Shown here: positions 18,027 through 26,026 of the stretch, in pieces
How positions within the stretch are numbered: position 1 is the stretch's first letter
Layout: each line of letters starts with the position of its first letter
Assembly (NCBI GenBank): GCA_963843595.1
Contig: CAWJLG010000012.1
Location: forward strand, 324,100 to 388,099
DNA length: 64,000 nt
Reading direction: 5' to 3'
From: CAIWHR01 sp963843595
Lineage (GTDB): Bacteria; Pseudomonadota; Gammaproteobacteria; Burkholderiales; Casimicrobiaceae
Notes under the pieces: model-generated
The model's database searches: none
The model's input: the letters and a program-made list of their open reading frames with translations, nothing else
Told to the model about the DNA's origin: nothing
Translations under genes and position numbers: made by a program

Positions 18027-18758
18027 ATGATCGAACCCATCCTTCTCGTTGCCGTATGCGTCTACACCTTCGATCAGAAGCGGCTGCTGACGAACGCCAG
18101 CGGCTTTTTCTTCGAGCGTGATGCACGGTTGTTCCTGGTGACGAGCCGTCACGTGGTCATCGACACGCCGAGCAAGCACTTTCCGGACCGCATCGAGATC
18201 GAGCTGCACACCGACCCGGACAACCTCGCCCTGTCCACCGGGTTTTCGATTCCGCTGTACCGCGATGGCAAGAGCATCTGGCGCCAGGGCCTCGACAGCG
18301 CCGGAGAGATCGACGTGGCGGTGATCGAGATCGAACGTTCCGCGCTGCCGGCAACGACGGTCTACCGCGCCTTCACGCCCCAGCACCTTCCCGGCCCGCA
18401 AGACCACGTCGAAGTCGGTACCTCGCTGCTGGTGGTGGGTTTTCCGCTCGGCTTTCACGACACGCTGCATCACATGCCGGTCGTGCGCCACGCGGTGATC
18501 GCCTCGTCGTTCGGCCTGCGTTTCATGGGTCAGGGCTACTTCCTCACCGATGCGCGGACTCACCGCGGGACCAGCGGAGCGCCTGTCGTCATGCGTGCGG
18601 CGAAGCCGAATGCATTGCCCGGTGAGCTGCCGTGGATGCTGCTCGGGGTTCACTCGGCACGGCTCGACGTCGGCACGCGTGACCTGAAGCTGGACGAGGC
18701 GCTCGGGCTGAACTGCGCGTGGTATGCGGACATCCTGCTGACACTTACCGAAGGCTGA
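18027..18758 (+). CDS. Trypsin-like serine peptidase without signal peptide
   Basis: A 243-residue protein with a full chymotrypsin-type triad: His42 in TSRHVV, Asp96 in GEIDVAVIE and Ser183 in HRGTSGAPVV. The region between has the expected beta-rich pattern, with VGFPLGFHD before the serine. There is no PDZ domain and no convincing signal peptide or membrane anchor, unlike DegP/HtrA proteins, so it probably acts in the cytoplasm or is a peptidase-fold protein of unknown target. The gene stands alone, divergent from box 4 and convergent with the hemolysin III gene. Confidence 0.82.
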   Translation: MIEPILLVAVCVYTFDQKRLLTNASGFFFERDARLFLVTSRHVVIDTPSKHFPDRIEIELHTDPDNLALSTGFSIPLYRDGKSIWRQGLDSAGEIDVAVIEIERSALPATTVYRAFTPQHLPGPQDHVEVGTSLLVVGFPLGFHDTLHHMPVVRHAVIASSFGLRFMGQGYFLTDARTHRGTSGAPVVMRAAKPNALPGELPWMLLGVHSARLDVGTRDLKLDEALGLNCAWYADILLTLTEG

Positions 18759-18761
18759 GGT

Positions 18762-18781
18762 GCCGCGAAATTTTTCGCGGC
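18762..18781. terminator. Hairpin between convergent genes
   Basis: Nine-base arms (18762-18770 with 18773-18781) around two bases. The arms end in AAA/TTT so it could act in both directions, but no separate T tract follows. Confidence 0.35.
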
Positions 18782-18816
18782 TCACCCGCTTCCCGAGGCG
18801 GCCGGGACCCGGCCGA

Positions 18817-19434
18817 TCACAGCACGTATCGCAGGATCGCGTAGTAGTGGTTGGCGCTGCCGGCGATCACGAACAGGTGCCAGATGCCGTGCGCGTCGGC
18901 GAGCCGGGTGTCGAGCGCATAGAAGACGATGCCGACGGTGTAGAACAGTCCGCCCGCCACGAGCCAGGCAAAACCGGCCGGCCCGAGGGCATGAAACAGC
19001 GGGACCAGGGCCACCACGACCACCCAGCCCATCAGGAGGTAGATCAGCACCGACAGGACTCGCGCTCCGTTCGTCGGCCGCAGCTCCTGCAGGCTGCCGA
19101 CCACCGCGAGCCCCCACACGGTCCCGAACAGCGACCAGCCCCAGGGGCCGCGCAGCGTCACCAGGCAGAACGGCGTGTAACTGCCGGCGATGAGCAGATA
19201 GATGCTGTGGTGGTCCAGCTTGCGCAGGGCGTTCTTGGCGCGCCCGCGCAGGCTGTGGTAGAGCCCGGAGAAGCTGTAGAGCGACACAAGGGTCACGCCG
19301 TAGATCGCGACGCCAACGATCTTCCACGGGTCCCCGTCCATTGCCGCCAGCACCACCAGCACGATCGCGCCGGGCAGCGCCACAACCGCTCCCACAAGGT
19401 GCGTCACCGCGTTGAACTTCTCGCCGTAGTACAT
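18817..19434 (-). CDS. Hemolysin III / PAQR family membrane protein
   Basis: A 205-residue seven-helix protein. Family marks are EKFNAVTHLVGA at the start, SLYHSLRGRAKNALRKLDHHSIYLLIAGSYTPF in the centre (with the conserved Ser, His and Asp) and GIWHLFVIAGSANHYYAI at the end, whose His residues join the metal site of PAQR proteins. Bacterial members (YqfA, Hly-III) are linked to membrane-lipid homeostasis and probably hydrolyse amide bonds in lipids, as animal adiponectin receptors do on ceramide. That is of interest beside a ceramide-type locus 10 kb away, but no direct link is visible. Confidence 0.88.
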   Translation of the reverse strand: MYYGEKFNAVTHLVGAVVALPGAIVLVVLAAMDGDPWKIVGVAIYGVTLVSLYSFSGLYHSLRGRAKNALRKLDHHSIYLLIAGSYTPFCLVTLRGPWGWSLFGTVWGLAVVGSLQELRPTNGARVLSVLIYLLMGWVVVVALVPLFHALGPAGFAWLVAGGLFYTVGIVFYALDTRLADAHGIWHLFVIAGSANHYYAILRYVL

Positions 19435-19846
19435 GGGGTCGGCCGTCTGCCCGTCGATCGCATTGCCCCGTGGTGACGAGGCGCCGATATGTTTCTCAGC
19501 CGGACCCGGCGTCCGGCTCGCCGCAGTACGCCTGGATGTGGGCGCGCGACAGGTGCGGGAGGCCGCGAACCATTCGCGTACTGCGGGTGTGCCTCGGCAT
19601 GCTCGGCGCCGCCAGCCGGTTCACGCGCCAGGCCGCCGCGATCACGCCCAGGCCGATGTGGTTCAAGCCTGCCCCGGCCCATGGTCCCGACTCGGGGATA
19701 CCCGGTTTCCTGCTCGGGCTCGCGTGCCGGCCAAGGCTTGACCAAAATGAAACGGTACCGTTGCGTTTAGTTATGCTGCGTGTTAGCGTGGTTGCGATTG
19801 GACCGTCGGCGGGCGGGGTCCATATGTCTTTCCGGGAGTACGGTTG
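19435..19846. other. Intergenic region upstream of the Tyr/Pro-rich protein
   Basis: About 410 bases without a convincing gene. The one clear signal is the palindrome at 19751-19762, about 85 nt upstream of the following start. Confidence 0.45.
19751..19762. promoter_or_regulatory. Palindrome AACGGTACCGTT, candidate TetR operator
   Basis: A perfect 12-bp palindrome upstream of the two-gene unit whose second gene encodes a TetR-family repressor. Repressors of this family usually bind such sites in their own promoter, so autoregulation is the natural guess. Confidence 0.4.
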
Positions 19847-20422
19847 ATGAAGAAAACCTACGTGGTCGCCGGTCTTCTTGCTTTCGCGCTCGCCATCGCC
19901 CCCGTGACATCGGCAGTCGCCGGCGGGCGGCACAACGGAGGCTATTACGGCGGGGGTGGCTACCACGGCGGTGGTCCCATTTGGGGGCTCGCCAATGCCG
20001 TCGTCGCCACCGCGGCCGCGATCATCACGATGCCGATCGCCGTCCTGGCCGCGGTTGCACAGGCCCCGGTCTACGCCGCGCAGGGGCCCGTTTATTCGGG
20101 CGCCCCGCTCGCTTATGACGCGCCGCCCGCCGGACCCGCCTATTACGGGGCCCCCGCTGCGCCTGCCTACTACGGCGCGCCGCCACCGGCCGCCTACGCG
20201 CCAGCGCCCGCGTACTACGCCCCGCCCGCTCCGACGTACTACGCACCCCGTCCGGCGCCGGTGTATTACGCGCCACGGGTGGGCACGGTGTACGTCGCTC
20301 CGCCTGTTGCCGCACCGTACTATGGGCCACGCCAGGCGTACTACACACCTCGCCCGGCCTACTATGGCCCACGCTCCGGCTACTACGCGCCACCGCCCGG
20401 TGCCGGCTATTACCCTCGTTAG
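19847..20422 (+). CDS. Secreted Tyr/Pro/Ala-rich low-complexity protein
   Basis: A 191-residue protein. Residues 1-24 are a signal peptide (MKKTYVVAGLLAFALA...), followed by a Gly/Tyr segment GGYYGGGGYHGGG, a hydrophobic stretch around residues 45-65, and then about 120 residues built of short repeats such as YYGAP, YYAPP and YYTPRP. No domain is recognised; such proteins are usually surface or periplasmic. ATG 19847 is preferred to the TTG three bases earlier. The TetR gene begins 27 nt after its stop, so the two form an operon. Confidence 0.72.
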   Translation: MKKTYVVAGLLAFALAIAPVTSAVAGGRHNGGYYGGGGYHGGGPIWGLANAVVATAAAIITMPIAVLAAVAQAPVYAAQGPVYSGAPLAYDAPPAGPAYYGAPAAPAYYGAPPPAAYAPAPAYYAPPAPTYYAPRPAPVYYAPRVGTVYVAPPVAAPYYGPRQAYYTPRPAYYGPRSGYYAPPPGAGYYPR

Positions 20423-20449
20423 ACGCATCGCGGTATTGCGCGTTCGCCT

Positions 20450-21157
20450 TTGACCGGTTCGCCCCCGACCGCCAGCAGGCACAAAACGGCAGCGGGCAAG
20501 GCCGCGGTTGTCCCGCGCCGCGGGGGCCGTCCGTCCAAAGCCAACGCCGAGCAGCTCGGCCATCGCATCGTCGACGCGGCGACCGACCTGTTCTTCACGC
20601 TGGGCTACGGCGCCACGACCATCGAGGCCGTCGCGCGACGGGCCAGGATATCGAAGCGAACGTTCTATCACCGTTTCGCGAACAAATCGGCGTTGTTGAG
20701 TGCGGTGGTTCATCGCACGATCGAACACATGCGCCCGCCCGCCGATGCGCCGTTGCTTCACGGGGCGAATCTCGCGGAGGTCCTGCGCAGCCTGGCGGGG
20801 CTTATCCTGAGCGCGGCATTGTCACCACCGGCCATCGCGCTGCATCGATTGATTGTCGCGGAATCGAGCCGCTTCCCGGATCTGGCGGCGGTTGTCACCA
20901 ACCAGGGTGCGAGCGAGGAAGCCCTCCGGCTGATCGCCGGCGTGCTCGAGCGCGAAGCGCGCGCCGGGAACCTCGCGCTGGAGGACTCGACATTCGCCGC
21001 GCAGCAGTTCCTGCACATGGTCATCGCGGTGCCGCAACGTCGCGCCATGGGACTCGGCATGCCGATGACGTCCGCCGAGGTCGATGCCTGGGCGCGCGAC
21101 GTCGTCAATCTGTTCCTCAACGGATGCCGCGGCTGGGAGCGCGCAGCATCGCGCTGA
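20450..21157 (+). CDS. TetR/AcrR family transcriptional regulator
   Basis: A 235-residue repressor. The N-terminal helix-turn-helix spans residues about 33-80: IVDAATDLFFTLGYGATTIEAVARRARISKRTFYHRFANKSALL, the standard TetR pattern. The C-terminal ligand domain (about 85-230) is helical and of the AcrR C-terminal type. TTG 20450 is the likely start, giving a basic lead RHKTAAGKAAVVPRRGGRPSK. It is cotranscribed with the Tyr/Pro-rich protein gene. The palindrome at 19751 is a candidate operator. Ligand unknown. Confidence 0.87.
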   Translation: MTGSPPTASRHKTAAGKAAVVPRRGGRPSKANAEQLGHRIVDAATDLFFTLGYGATTIEAVARRARISKRTFYHRFANKSALLSAVVHRTIEHMRPPADAPLLHGANLAEVLRSLAGLILSAALSPPAIALHRLIVAESSRFPDLAAVVTNQGASEEALRLIAGVLEREARAGNLALEDSTFAAQQFLHMVIAVPQRRAMGLGMPMTSAEVDAWARDVVNLFLNGCRGWERAASR

Positions 21158-21321
21158 CGGCTGCCGCGGTGAGCGAACGGCACTTCCGTTCCGAATGTTA
21201 CCGCGCACGCAATCTGCGGCTGCGCGGCCGATCGACGCAGGCAACGGAACGCGTTGCGCTACATCAACGAACGCGCTTGCCTGGATCCGACGTCAACGAC
21301 ACCCCGGTCCACGTGGCATTG

Positions 21322-22386
21322 CTACTTGTGGTCCTGGCCGCGGTCATCAGCTTTCTCGCGCCCTTTCTCCTGGCTTTGCCCCTGCCCCTGTCTGGGATCC
21401 GGCCCGGCCCCTTTACCCGGAGCTCCTGAATCCTGGCCATGCGCCTTGGGCGCCTGCTGTTGATGCTGACCTGCCCCTTGCTCGGACGGGCGACTCTGCT
21501 GCTGCACAGGCGGGCCTCCCCGTGGCGGCTGGGCTTGAGTCGGTGCTGACCTCTGCACGCTTTGCGGCGGAGCTTGAGTCGGTGCTGACCTCTGCACGTT
21601 TTGCGGCGGGGCTTGGCTCGGTGCTGACCTCTGCGCGCTTTCACCTCGCGGTTGCGGCGGCTGTGCGCGGGGGGTGGTCGGCGCGCTCTGCGCGGCCGAC
21701 GGTGGCGGGCTGGAACGCTGGCCCCCCTGCGGCGCAGGACTTCGCTCCCGCGGCGCCGCCGGCGTTGCGCGCTGCGCAGGCGCGGGCGCACTTTCCACTC
21801 GCTGCGCCTGATAGTGTTGGCGCACCACCGGGTCGCGCGGTTGGTAACGGTAATGCTGGCTTTGCAGCGCCTGCTGCTGCTCCGCCCGGGGATAGCGATC
21901 GCCGGAGTATTGCCGCTGATAGACAGGCAGCGGGGCGGGCGCGGGCGCCGAACTGCGGTTCCATTGGTCCCATCCGCTCCGATGCTGTGCCCAATCATTG
22001 CCCCAGTGTTCACCCCAGCGCGGCGGCGCGTTGGGTTGCCACCCGTGGAAGTACACCGGCGGCTGCCGGTAATACCGGACGGGGACTCGCAGGATGTACA
22101 CCGGCACGAACTCCGGGGCCACCAGCCCCCATGGGCCGTTGTACCAGGAGCTCGCATACCAGCTATCCCCCTGGTAGACCCAGTACATGCCGTCGTAGAA
22201 GAAATAGTTCGAACTCAGTCGTGGCGCGTAGTAAACCGGGTAGCCCGGCACGCGCACGAGTTCCGGATACAGCGGCAGGTTGATCCCGATGCTGACGTTG
22301 GGAAGCCCGATACCGATGCTCACCTGCGCCGTGGCCGGGGCCACCGAGCAGAACAGCATCCACAGTACGATGAGTCCGTTGCGCAT
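21322..22386 (-). CDS. Secreted Tyr/Trp-rich protein with Gln/Pro-rich repeat tail
   Basis: A 354-residue exported protein. Residues 1-20 are a signal peptide ending in TAQ. Residues about 20-130 form an aromatic-rich domain (PVYYAPRLSSNYFFYDGMYW, then SWYNGPWG) of a type common in beta- and gammaproteobacteria without assigned function. The remaining 220 residues are disordered and rich in Gln, Pro, Ala and Ser, including three 13-residue repeats such as QRSAPTQAPPQSV. The tail ends very charged (KGREKADDRGQDHK). GGAGG lies eight bases before the ATG. Crp-like box 5 with AATAAT is directly upstream. Confidence 0.75.
   Translation of the reverse strand: MRNGLIVLWMLFCSVAPATAQVSIGIGLPNVSIGINLPLYPELVRVPGYPVYYAPRLSSNYFFYDGMYWVYQGDSWYASSWYNGPWGLVAPEFVPVYILRVPVRYYRQPPVYFHGWQPNAPPRWGEHWGNDWAQHRSGWDQWNRSSAPAPAPLPVYQRQYSGDRYPRAEQQQALQSQHYRYQPRDPVVRQHYQAQRVESAPAPAQRATPAAPRERSPAPQGGQRSSPPPSAAQSAPTTPRAQPPQPRGESAQRSAPSQAPPQNVQRSAPTQAPPQSVQRSAPTQAQPPRGGPPVQQQSRPSEQGAGQHQQQAPKAHGQDSGAPGKGAGPDPRQGQGQSQEKGREKADDRGQDHK
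21533..21649 (-). repeat. Three tandem 39-bp repeats inside a coding region
   Basis: Units at 21533-21571, 21572-21610 and 21611-21649. The first two differ at few positions and the third diverges at its end. They encode 13-residue Ser-Ala-Pro-Thr-Gln repeats in the tail of the secreted protein. The unit is a multiple of three, so copy number can vary without loss of frame. Confidence 0.85.
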
Positions 22387-22471
22387 TGCCCTGTCCTCCG
22401 GTTCGATGACGAGCGGCGGAGCCCATTGCCGTCAACCACGGCTACCCGGACCCACCTCTCGATGGCGCCAG

Positions 22472-22513
22472 ATTATTCGAACGCACGCAGGGGAGTCTGT
22501 GCGATATCGCACA
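22472..22513 (-). promoter_or_regulatory. Crp-like box 5 with AATAAT -10
   Basis: TGTGCG-ATAT-CGCACA at 22498-22513 is a perfect palindrome and the best match to the consensus. AATAAT lies 20 nt away, leftward. Target: the secreted Tyr/Trp-rich protein, with a leader of about 80 nt. Confidence 0.65.
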
Positions 22514-22573
22514 CAACGGGGCGGAACAGGTTCCTGTTCCCCCCGGGGGAAATCGACGTCTTGGAATTGAGTT

Positions 22574-23248
22574 CTAGATCACGCTGGCGATGATGTTGAT
22601 GCTGAGCGCGAGCACGGCGATGTTGAACACGAACGCGAGAACACCGTGAATCAGCGTCAGGCGCCGCATGCTGCGCGACGCCACAGCGACATCGGACACC
22701 TGCGAGGTCATTCCGACCACGAACGCGAAGTACGCGAAATCCAGGTAGTCGGGCTCGCGTCCGCCCGGAAAGACCAGCGCCGCGGTCGGGGTCGGCTCGC
22801 CGTGCGGGCCGGCATAGTAGCGGTGGGCGTAGCGGAACGTGAATACGGTCTGGATCAGCAGCCACGATGAGACCAGCGCCACGACGGTCAGCGTGAGATG
22901 CCAGGCGCGGGCCCAGAACGGCAGGTCCCGGATGGTACCGACGACGAAACCGATGGCGACGATGCTGGCGCAAGCCGCTCCCACGACGAACAGGGAGATG
23001 AAGAGTCCGCTCTGATCCTCTCTCAGGGCGTGGTCGCGCGTGACGCGCGCGTCCGCCCGGGCGATGAGCGCCCACGCGAGACTGAGGTAGGTCAGCATGC
23101 CGAGATCCCAACTCGCGACAATGCGCGTATGCCACGAGATCGACTCGGGTTGAACGACATAGGTGACTGCGGCGATGACGAGCGCCGTTGCCAGGCGCCG
23201 CATGGCGCCGAATCGCGCGCTCCACGAGACGTTTGACAGGTTACCCAT
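22574..23248 (-). CDS. DUF1345 family membrane protein
   Basis: A 224-residue protein with five hydrophobic helices. The family signature is the central run ending RDLPFWARAWHLTLT, then LVSSWLLIQTVFTFRYAHRYY and PDYLDFAYFAFVVGMTSQVSDVAV. DUF1345 proteins are annotated as inner-membrane proteins of unknown function. The start ATG 23248 gives the usual length. The gene stands alone; box 5 lies 60 nt downstream of its stop and belongs to the next gene. Confidence 0.86.
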   Translation of the reverse strand: MGNLSNVSWSARFGAMRRLATALVIAAVTYVVQPESISWHTRIVASWDLGMLTYLSLAWALIARADARVTRDHALREDQSGLFISLFVVGAACASIVAIGFVVGTIRDLPFWARAWHLTLTVVALVSSWLLIQTVFTFRYAHRYYAGPHGEPTPTAALVFPGGREPDYLDFAYFAFVVGMTSQVSDVAVASRSMRRLTLIHGVLAFVFNIAVLALSINIIASVI

Positions 23249-23350
23249 GCCGCCCGCCCTCCGCCGTGGTGTCGCCGCTCGGGCCGCGCCCGCAGGTCCT
23301 CAGCAGCCGGAGCTTGATCAACGTACGGACAACGGCATCGTCCCCGGACG

Positions 23351-24070
23351 CTAGCCGAGCACGCGGTCGTAGGTGTCCCGATCCGCCCGGTAACACACGC
23401 ACGAGGCCGCCTTGAGCGCTGGGCGGTCGAGAATCATGATGTCGCCGCGGCTGTAGCGGATGAGTCGCTGCTTCTGCAACGATGTTGCGGCCTTGGTGAC
23501 TCCCACGCGGCGCACGCCGAGCACCATCGCAAGGAACTCGTGGGTGATGTGGACTGCGCTCGAATGCGCCCGGTCCTGTGTCATCAGGAGCCAGCGCGCG
23601 AGCCGCGCCTCGACAAGATGCAACCGGGTGCATCCGGCGGCCTGCGCGAGCTGAGTCATGCGCACGAAGAGATAGCGATCGAACAGCAGCCGCGCGGCGG
23701 GGCTTCGCCCGAGTTCGCGGCGAAAGGCCGCCGCATCCATCCGCAACGAGGATCCGGCGCCCTGAACGAGCGCCTGCAACGGCGACATGGCGACGCCGAG
23801 TACGAGCGGCGTTCCAACCATGCCTTCGTCCCCGACCAGCGCGACTTCGAGCCGCTTCGCTCCGTCCATCGGGGTCACCAGCGAAACGAAACCGGTGGTT
23901 GGAAAGTAGGCATGGCGTATGCGGTCGCCGGGTTCGAAGAGCACGTCGGACAACGCGAGCTCGACCTCCTCGCAGCCAGCAAGGAAATGCAGCCGATCCT
24001 TGCGTGGGAGTGCGGCCAGCAGACGATTTCCCGAGGGAACGGAGTTGGCGACGTGCATGGTACCTTTCAT
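23351..24070 (-). CDS. Crp/Fnr-family transcriptional regulator 1
   Basis: About 239 residues. Residues about 10-120 form the cyclic-nucleotide-binding-type beta-roll (FEPGDRIRHAYFPTTGFVSLV). A dimerisation helix and a winged helix (residues about 160-225) follow. The recognition helix reads LGVRRVGVTKAATSLQ. The cysteines of oxygen-sensing FNR are absent, and the cAMP-contact residues of CRP are not evident, so the effector is unknown. Starts at ATG 24070 or 24058. It is a paralogue of the next regulator. Box 6 with CACGAT at 21 nt lies 156 nt upstream of the start, which suggests auto- or cross-activation. Confidence 0.88.
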   Translation of the reverse strand: MKGTMHVANSVPSGNRLLAALPRKDRLHFLAGCEEVELALSDVLFEPGDRIRHAYFPTTGFVSLVTPMDGAKRLEVALVGDEGMVGTPLVLGVAMSPLQALVQGAGSSLRMDAAAFRRELGRSPAARLLFDRYLFVRMTQLAQAAGCTRLHLVEARLARWLLMTQDRAHSSAVHITHEFLAMVLGVRRVGVTKAATSLQKQRLIRYSRGDIMILDRPALKAASCVCYRADRDTYDRVLG

Positions 24071-24416
24071 TTTCCAAACGAGACGGTGAGAGCGGACTGG
24101 CCAAACCCGACGTGCGCCGCACCGCGCTGTCGGAACGGCGCGAGTTGCACCACGATACGGAGCCATCCTTTCCGCAAAACGCTCTGCACACTCGGCACAT
24201 CGTGGAACTTTGCAGCGGCGGTGTCTGTGCCTTACCGCACATTGCGCGCTCCATTCCGCATCCGGGCTCAACGCTTGGCAGGCGCAGGCGACGGACCGCG
24301 GCGCCGCGGGCGAGATTGAGGCTCTGACGTTTGGCGGACGCTCGAGCACCCGCGCGTGAGGGACGACGGCTGCCTCTGGTGGCCGGCGTCGTTCTCCGGC
24401 GGTCGTGGCGACGCAA
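24071..24416. other. Region between the two Crp/Fnr genes
   Basis: About 346 bases holding box 6 and the predicted 5' leader of regulator 1. I see no gene and no clear terminator for regulator 2. Confidence 0.4.
24199..24241 (-). promoter_or_regulatory. Crp-like box 6 with -10
   Basis: TGTGCC-TTAC-CGCACA at 24226-24241 with CACGAT exactly 21 nt away, leftward. Target: Crp/Fnr regulator 1, leader about 125 nt. Confidence 0.5.
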
Positions 24417-25145
24417 TCACCGCGCCGCGGTGCGCGGCATGAGGCGGTCCGTCTCGCGCCTGACCACGTCGTAGCACTCGCAGACCCGTGCCTCGAGGCC
24501 GCGGCGATCGAGCACCTTGATCCGTCCGCGGTGGTAGTGAATCAGCCCGGCATCCTGCAGCTTGCCGGCCGCTTCGGTAACGCCTTCGCGGCGCACGCCG
24601 AGCATGTTGGCCATCAGCTCCTGCGTCATGGTCAGCTCGTCCGAAGGCAGGCGGTCGAGGCTCAGCAACAGCCAGCGGCAGAGCTGCTGGTCCACCGAAT
24701 GATGTCGATTGCACACCGCGGTCTGCGCCATCTGCGTGATCAGCGCCTGCGTGTAGCGCAGCAACAGGTGCATCGTCGGCCCGGACCGGTTGAACTCCTC
24801 CTTCAACAGGTCCGCCTTCATCCGGTAGCATTCCCCCGCGCTCTGGACGACTGCGCGACTGGGCGTCGTCTCTCCGCCCATGAACAGCGATATGCCAATG
24901 ACCCCCTCGTTGCCCACGACCGCAATCTCGGCCGACGCACCGTCCGCCATCACGTACAGCAGCGACACGATCGACGTCGTCGGGAAGTAGACGTAGCGCA
25001 TTCTGATGCCCGGCTCGTAGAGCACCTTGCCCAGCGCCATCGGCGCCGGCTCGAGGTGCGGCCCGATGCGATCGTAGTCGGCGGCCGCGAGCGCGGCCAA
25101 TAGGCGGTTCTCACGGGGATTTGTGGGAGCGGGTTGGGCAGGCAT
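24417..25145 (-). CDS. Crp/Fnr-family transcriptional regulator 2
   Basis: About 242 residues, a paralogue of regulator 1 with the same layout. The beta-roll has LYEPGIRMRYVYFPTTSIVSLL in its core. The dimerisation helix follows, then a winged helix with the recognition segment LGVRREGVTEAAGKLQ, and the C-terminus has CECYDVVRRE. Compared with E. coli CRP the Arg-Glu pair that reads TGTG is kept, but the later arginine of the helix is replaced by glutamate, in line with a changed inner half-site. No FNR cysteine cluster. ATG 25145 is chosen for its GGGGA site; ATG 25193 is in frame. Box 7 with TCATAA lies upstream. Confidence 0.88.
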   Translation of the reverse strand: MPAQPAPTNPRENRLLAALAAADYDRIGPHLEPAPMALGKVLYEPGIRMRYVYFPTTSIVSLLYVMADGASAEIAVVGNEGVIGISLFMGGETTPSRAVVQSAGECYRMKADLLKEEFNRSGPTMHLLLRYTQALITQMAQTAVCNRHHSVDQQLCRWLLLSLDRLPSDELTMTQELMANMLGVRREGVTEAAGKLQDAGLIHYHRGRIKVLDRRGLEARVCECYDVVRRETDRLMPRTAAR

Positions 25146-25212
25146 CTCGATTCCCCGATGCAGTTGTCGAGCGACCGCAATTGCCTCGATCATCAGCAAT
25201 CGATTCAAGGGC

Positions 25213-25253
25213 TTATGATACACGGTCGGTTGCCGTGTGTGCGCTACCGAACC
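25213..25253 (-). promoter_or_regulatory. Crp-like box 7 with TCATAA
   Basis: TGTGCG-CTAC-CGAACC at 25238-25253. Leftward, the AT-rich stretch TATCATAA lies 17-19 nt away, slightly closer than in other copies. Target: Crp/Fnr regulator 2. Confidence 0.5.
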
Positions 25254-25352
25254 CGGTTCTCGGCGCGGTCGCGCACGTCGTGAAGCGCGCAGACGCCCTG
25301 AATCCCGGCACTGCGATTTGAGGGCAGTCAGGCACGCATTCGATGCCCTGTA

Positions 25353-25395
25353 TGTACGAGACCGCACAGACAGAGGTTCGTCGGTAACCGAAGCT
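25353..25395 (+). promoter_or_regulatory. Crp-like box 8 with -10
   Basis: TGTACG-AGAC-CGCACA at 25353-25368 with GAAGCT exactly 21 nt away, rightward. Predicted transcript from about 25402 through the hairpin at 25460 toward the small open frame at 25566. Confidence 0.45.
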
Positions 25396-25459
25396 GCGTT
25401 GGGGCGCCTTGCCCCTTGTGCGATGCGAAGCGCCACGATGGCTCGCGTTGTCCATCGGT

Positions 25460-25497
25460 CCCGGCCGGGCACCTCCTCCCCCTTTGCCCGGCCGGGC
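25460..25497. repeat. GC-rich inverted repeat, possible hairpin
   Basis: Arms of about 11 bases (CCCGGCCGGGC and its complement) around a pyrimidine-rich loop, followed by CTCCTTCTT. It could terminate or attenuate the transcript from box 8, but lacks a clean T tract. Confidence 0.5.
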
Positions 25498-25565
25498 TCC
25501 TTCTTGGGCGTGCGCTTTATCGTTCCCGATGTGCAGATGCTTTTTCTCCCGGACGGAGTCTTCCC

Positions 25566-25826
25566 ATGGTCAAGAAGCATTTCCCCGCGAAACCGGTGAA
25601 ACAGAAGCCGACGTCGCGTATCGCTCGACCCGCTGCGGCCGTGCCTCCCCGCGCCGCCCACCCGCATCTGATCCACGGATTTCTCGTCCGGCTGGTGGCG
25701 AGATCAACCGTTCCCGCTGCAGCGGCGGAACCCCCGTTCATCGCCGTGGCGAGCGTCAAGGCGCGAGCGCAACGTCCTTCCGATGCAAAGCGCGAAGGCC
25801 CGGCCGACGACGCGACGTTCCACTGA
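25566..25826 (+). CDS. Possible small basic protein (86 residues)
   Basis: The frame begins MVKKHFPAKPVKQKP and is Ala/Arg/Pro-rich throughout, with no recognised domain. In its favour are a CGGAG ribosome site seven bases upstream and a Crp-like promoter (box 8) pointing toward it. Against it are its composition, which is what chance frames in this GC-rich DNA look like, and the hairpin between promoter and start. Uncertain. Confidence 0.38.
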   Translation: MVKKHFPAKPVKQKPTSRIARPAAAVPPRAAHPHLIHGFLVRLVARSTVPAAAAEPPFIAVASVKARAQRPSDAKREGPADDATFH

Positions 25827-25887
25827 GAGCGATGCCGCGCCCGCCGATCGCCACTCGCGCCCGGACAGGAGACACGCAGCCGTGCTC

Positions 25888-25930
25888 TGTGCGCTAACGA
25901 ACAGACGATGTTCGGCGTCGCCGATATTGT
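25888..25930 (+). promoter_or_regulatory. Crp-like box 9 with TATTGT -10
   Basis: TGTGCG-CTAA-CGAACA at 25888-25903 with TATTGT exactly 21 nt away, rightward. Predicted start of transcription near 25937, about 90 nt before the DUF3309 gene, probably also serving the BON gene. Confidence 0.65.
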
Positions 25931-26026
25931 TGTGATGTGACCGCTCGGGAGCGTTGGTTCGAAGTCCGCTCTGGTGCGTTGGAGTTGATGCCCGCGAAGC
26001 GGCGGCGGTGAACAAAGGAGCAAGCC

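Larger units (their letters stand above)
25146..26026. other. Regulatory region between regulator 2 and the DUF3309 gene
   Basis: About 880 bases with three Crp-like boxes (7, 8 and 9), a large GC-rich inverted repeat at 25460-25497 and one possible small gene at 25566-25826. Box 7 points left to regulator 2; boxes 8 and 9 point right. Confidence 0.6.
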
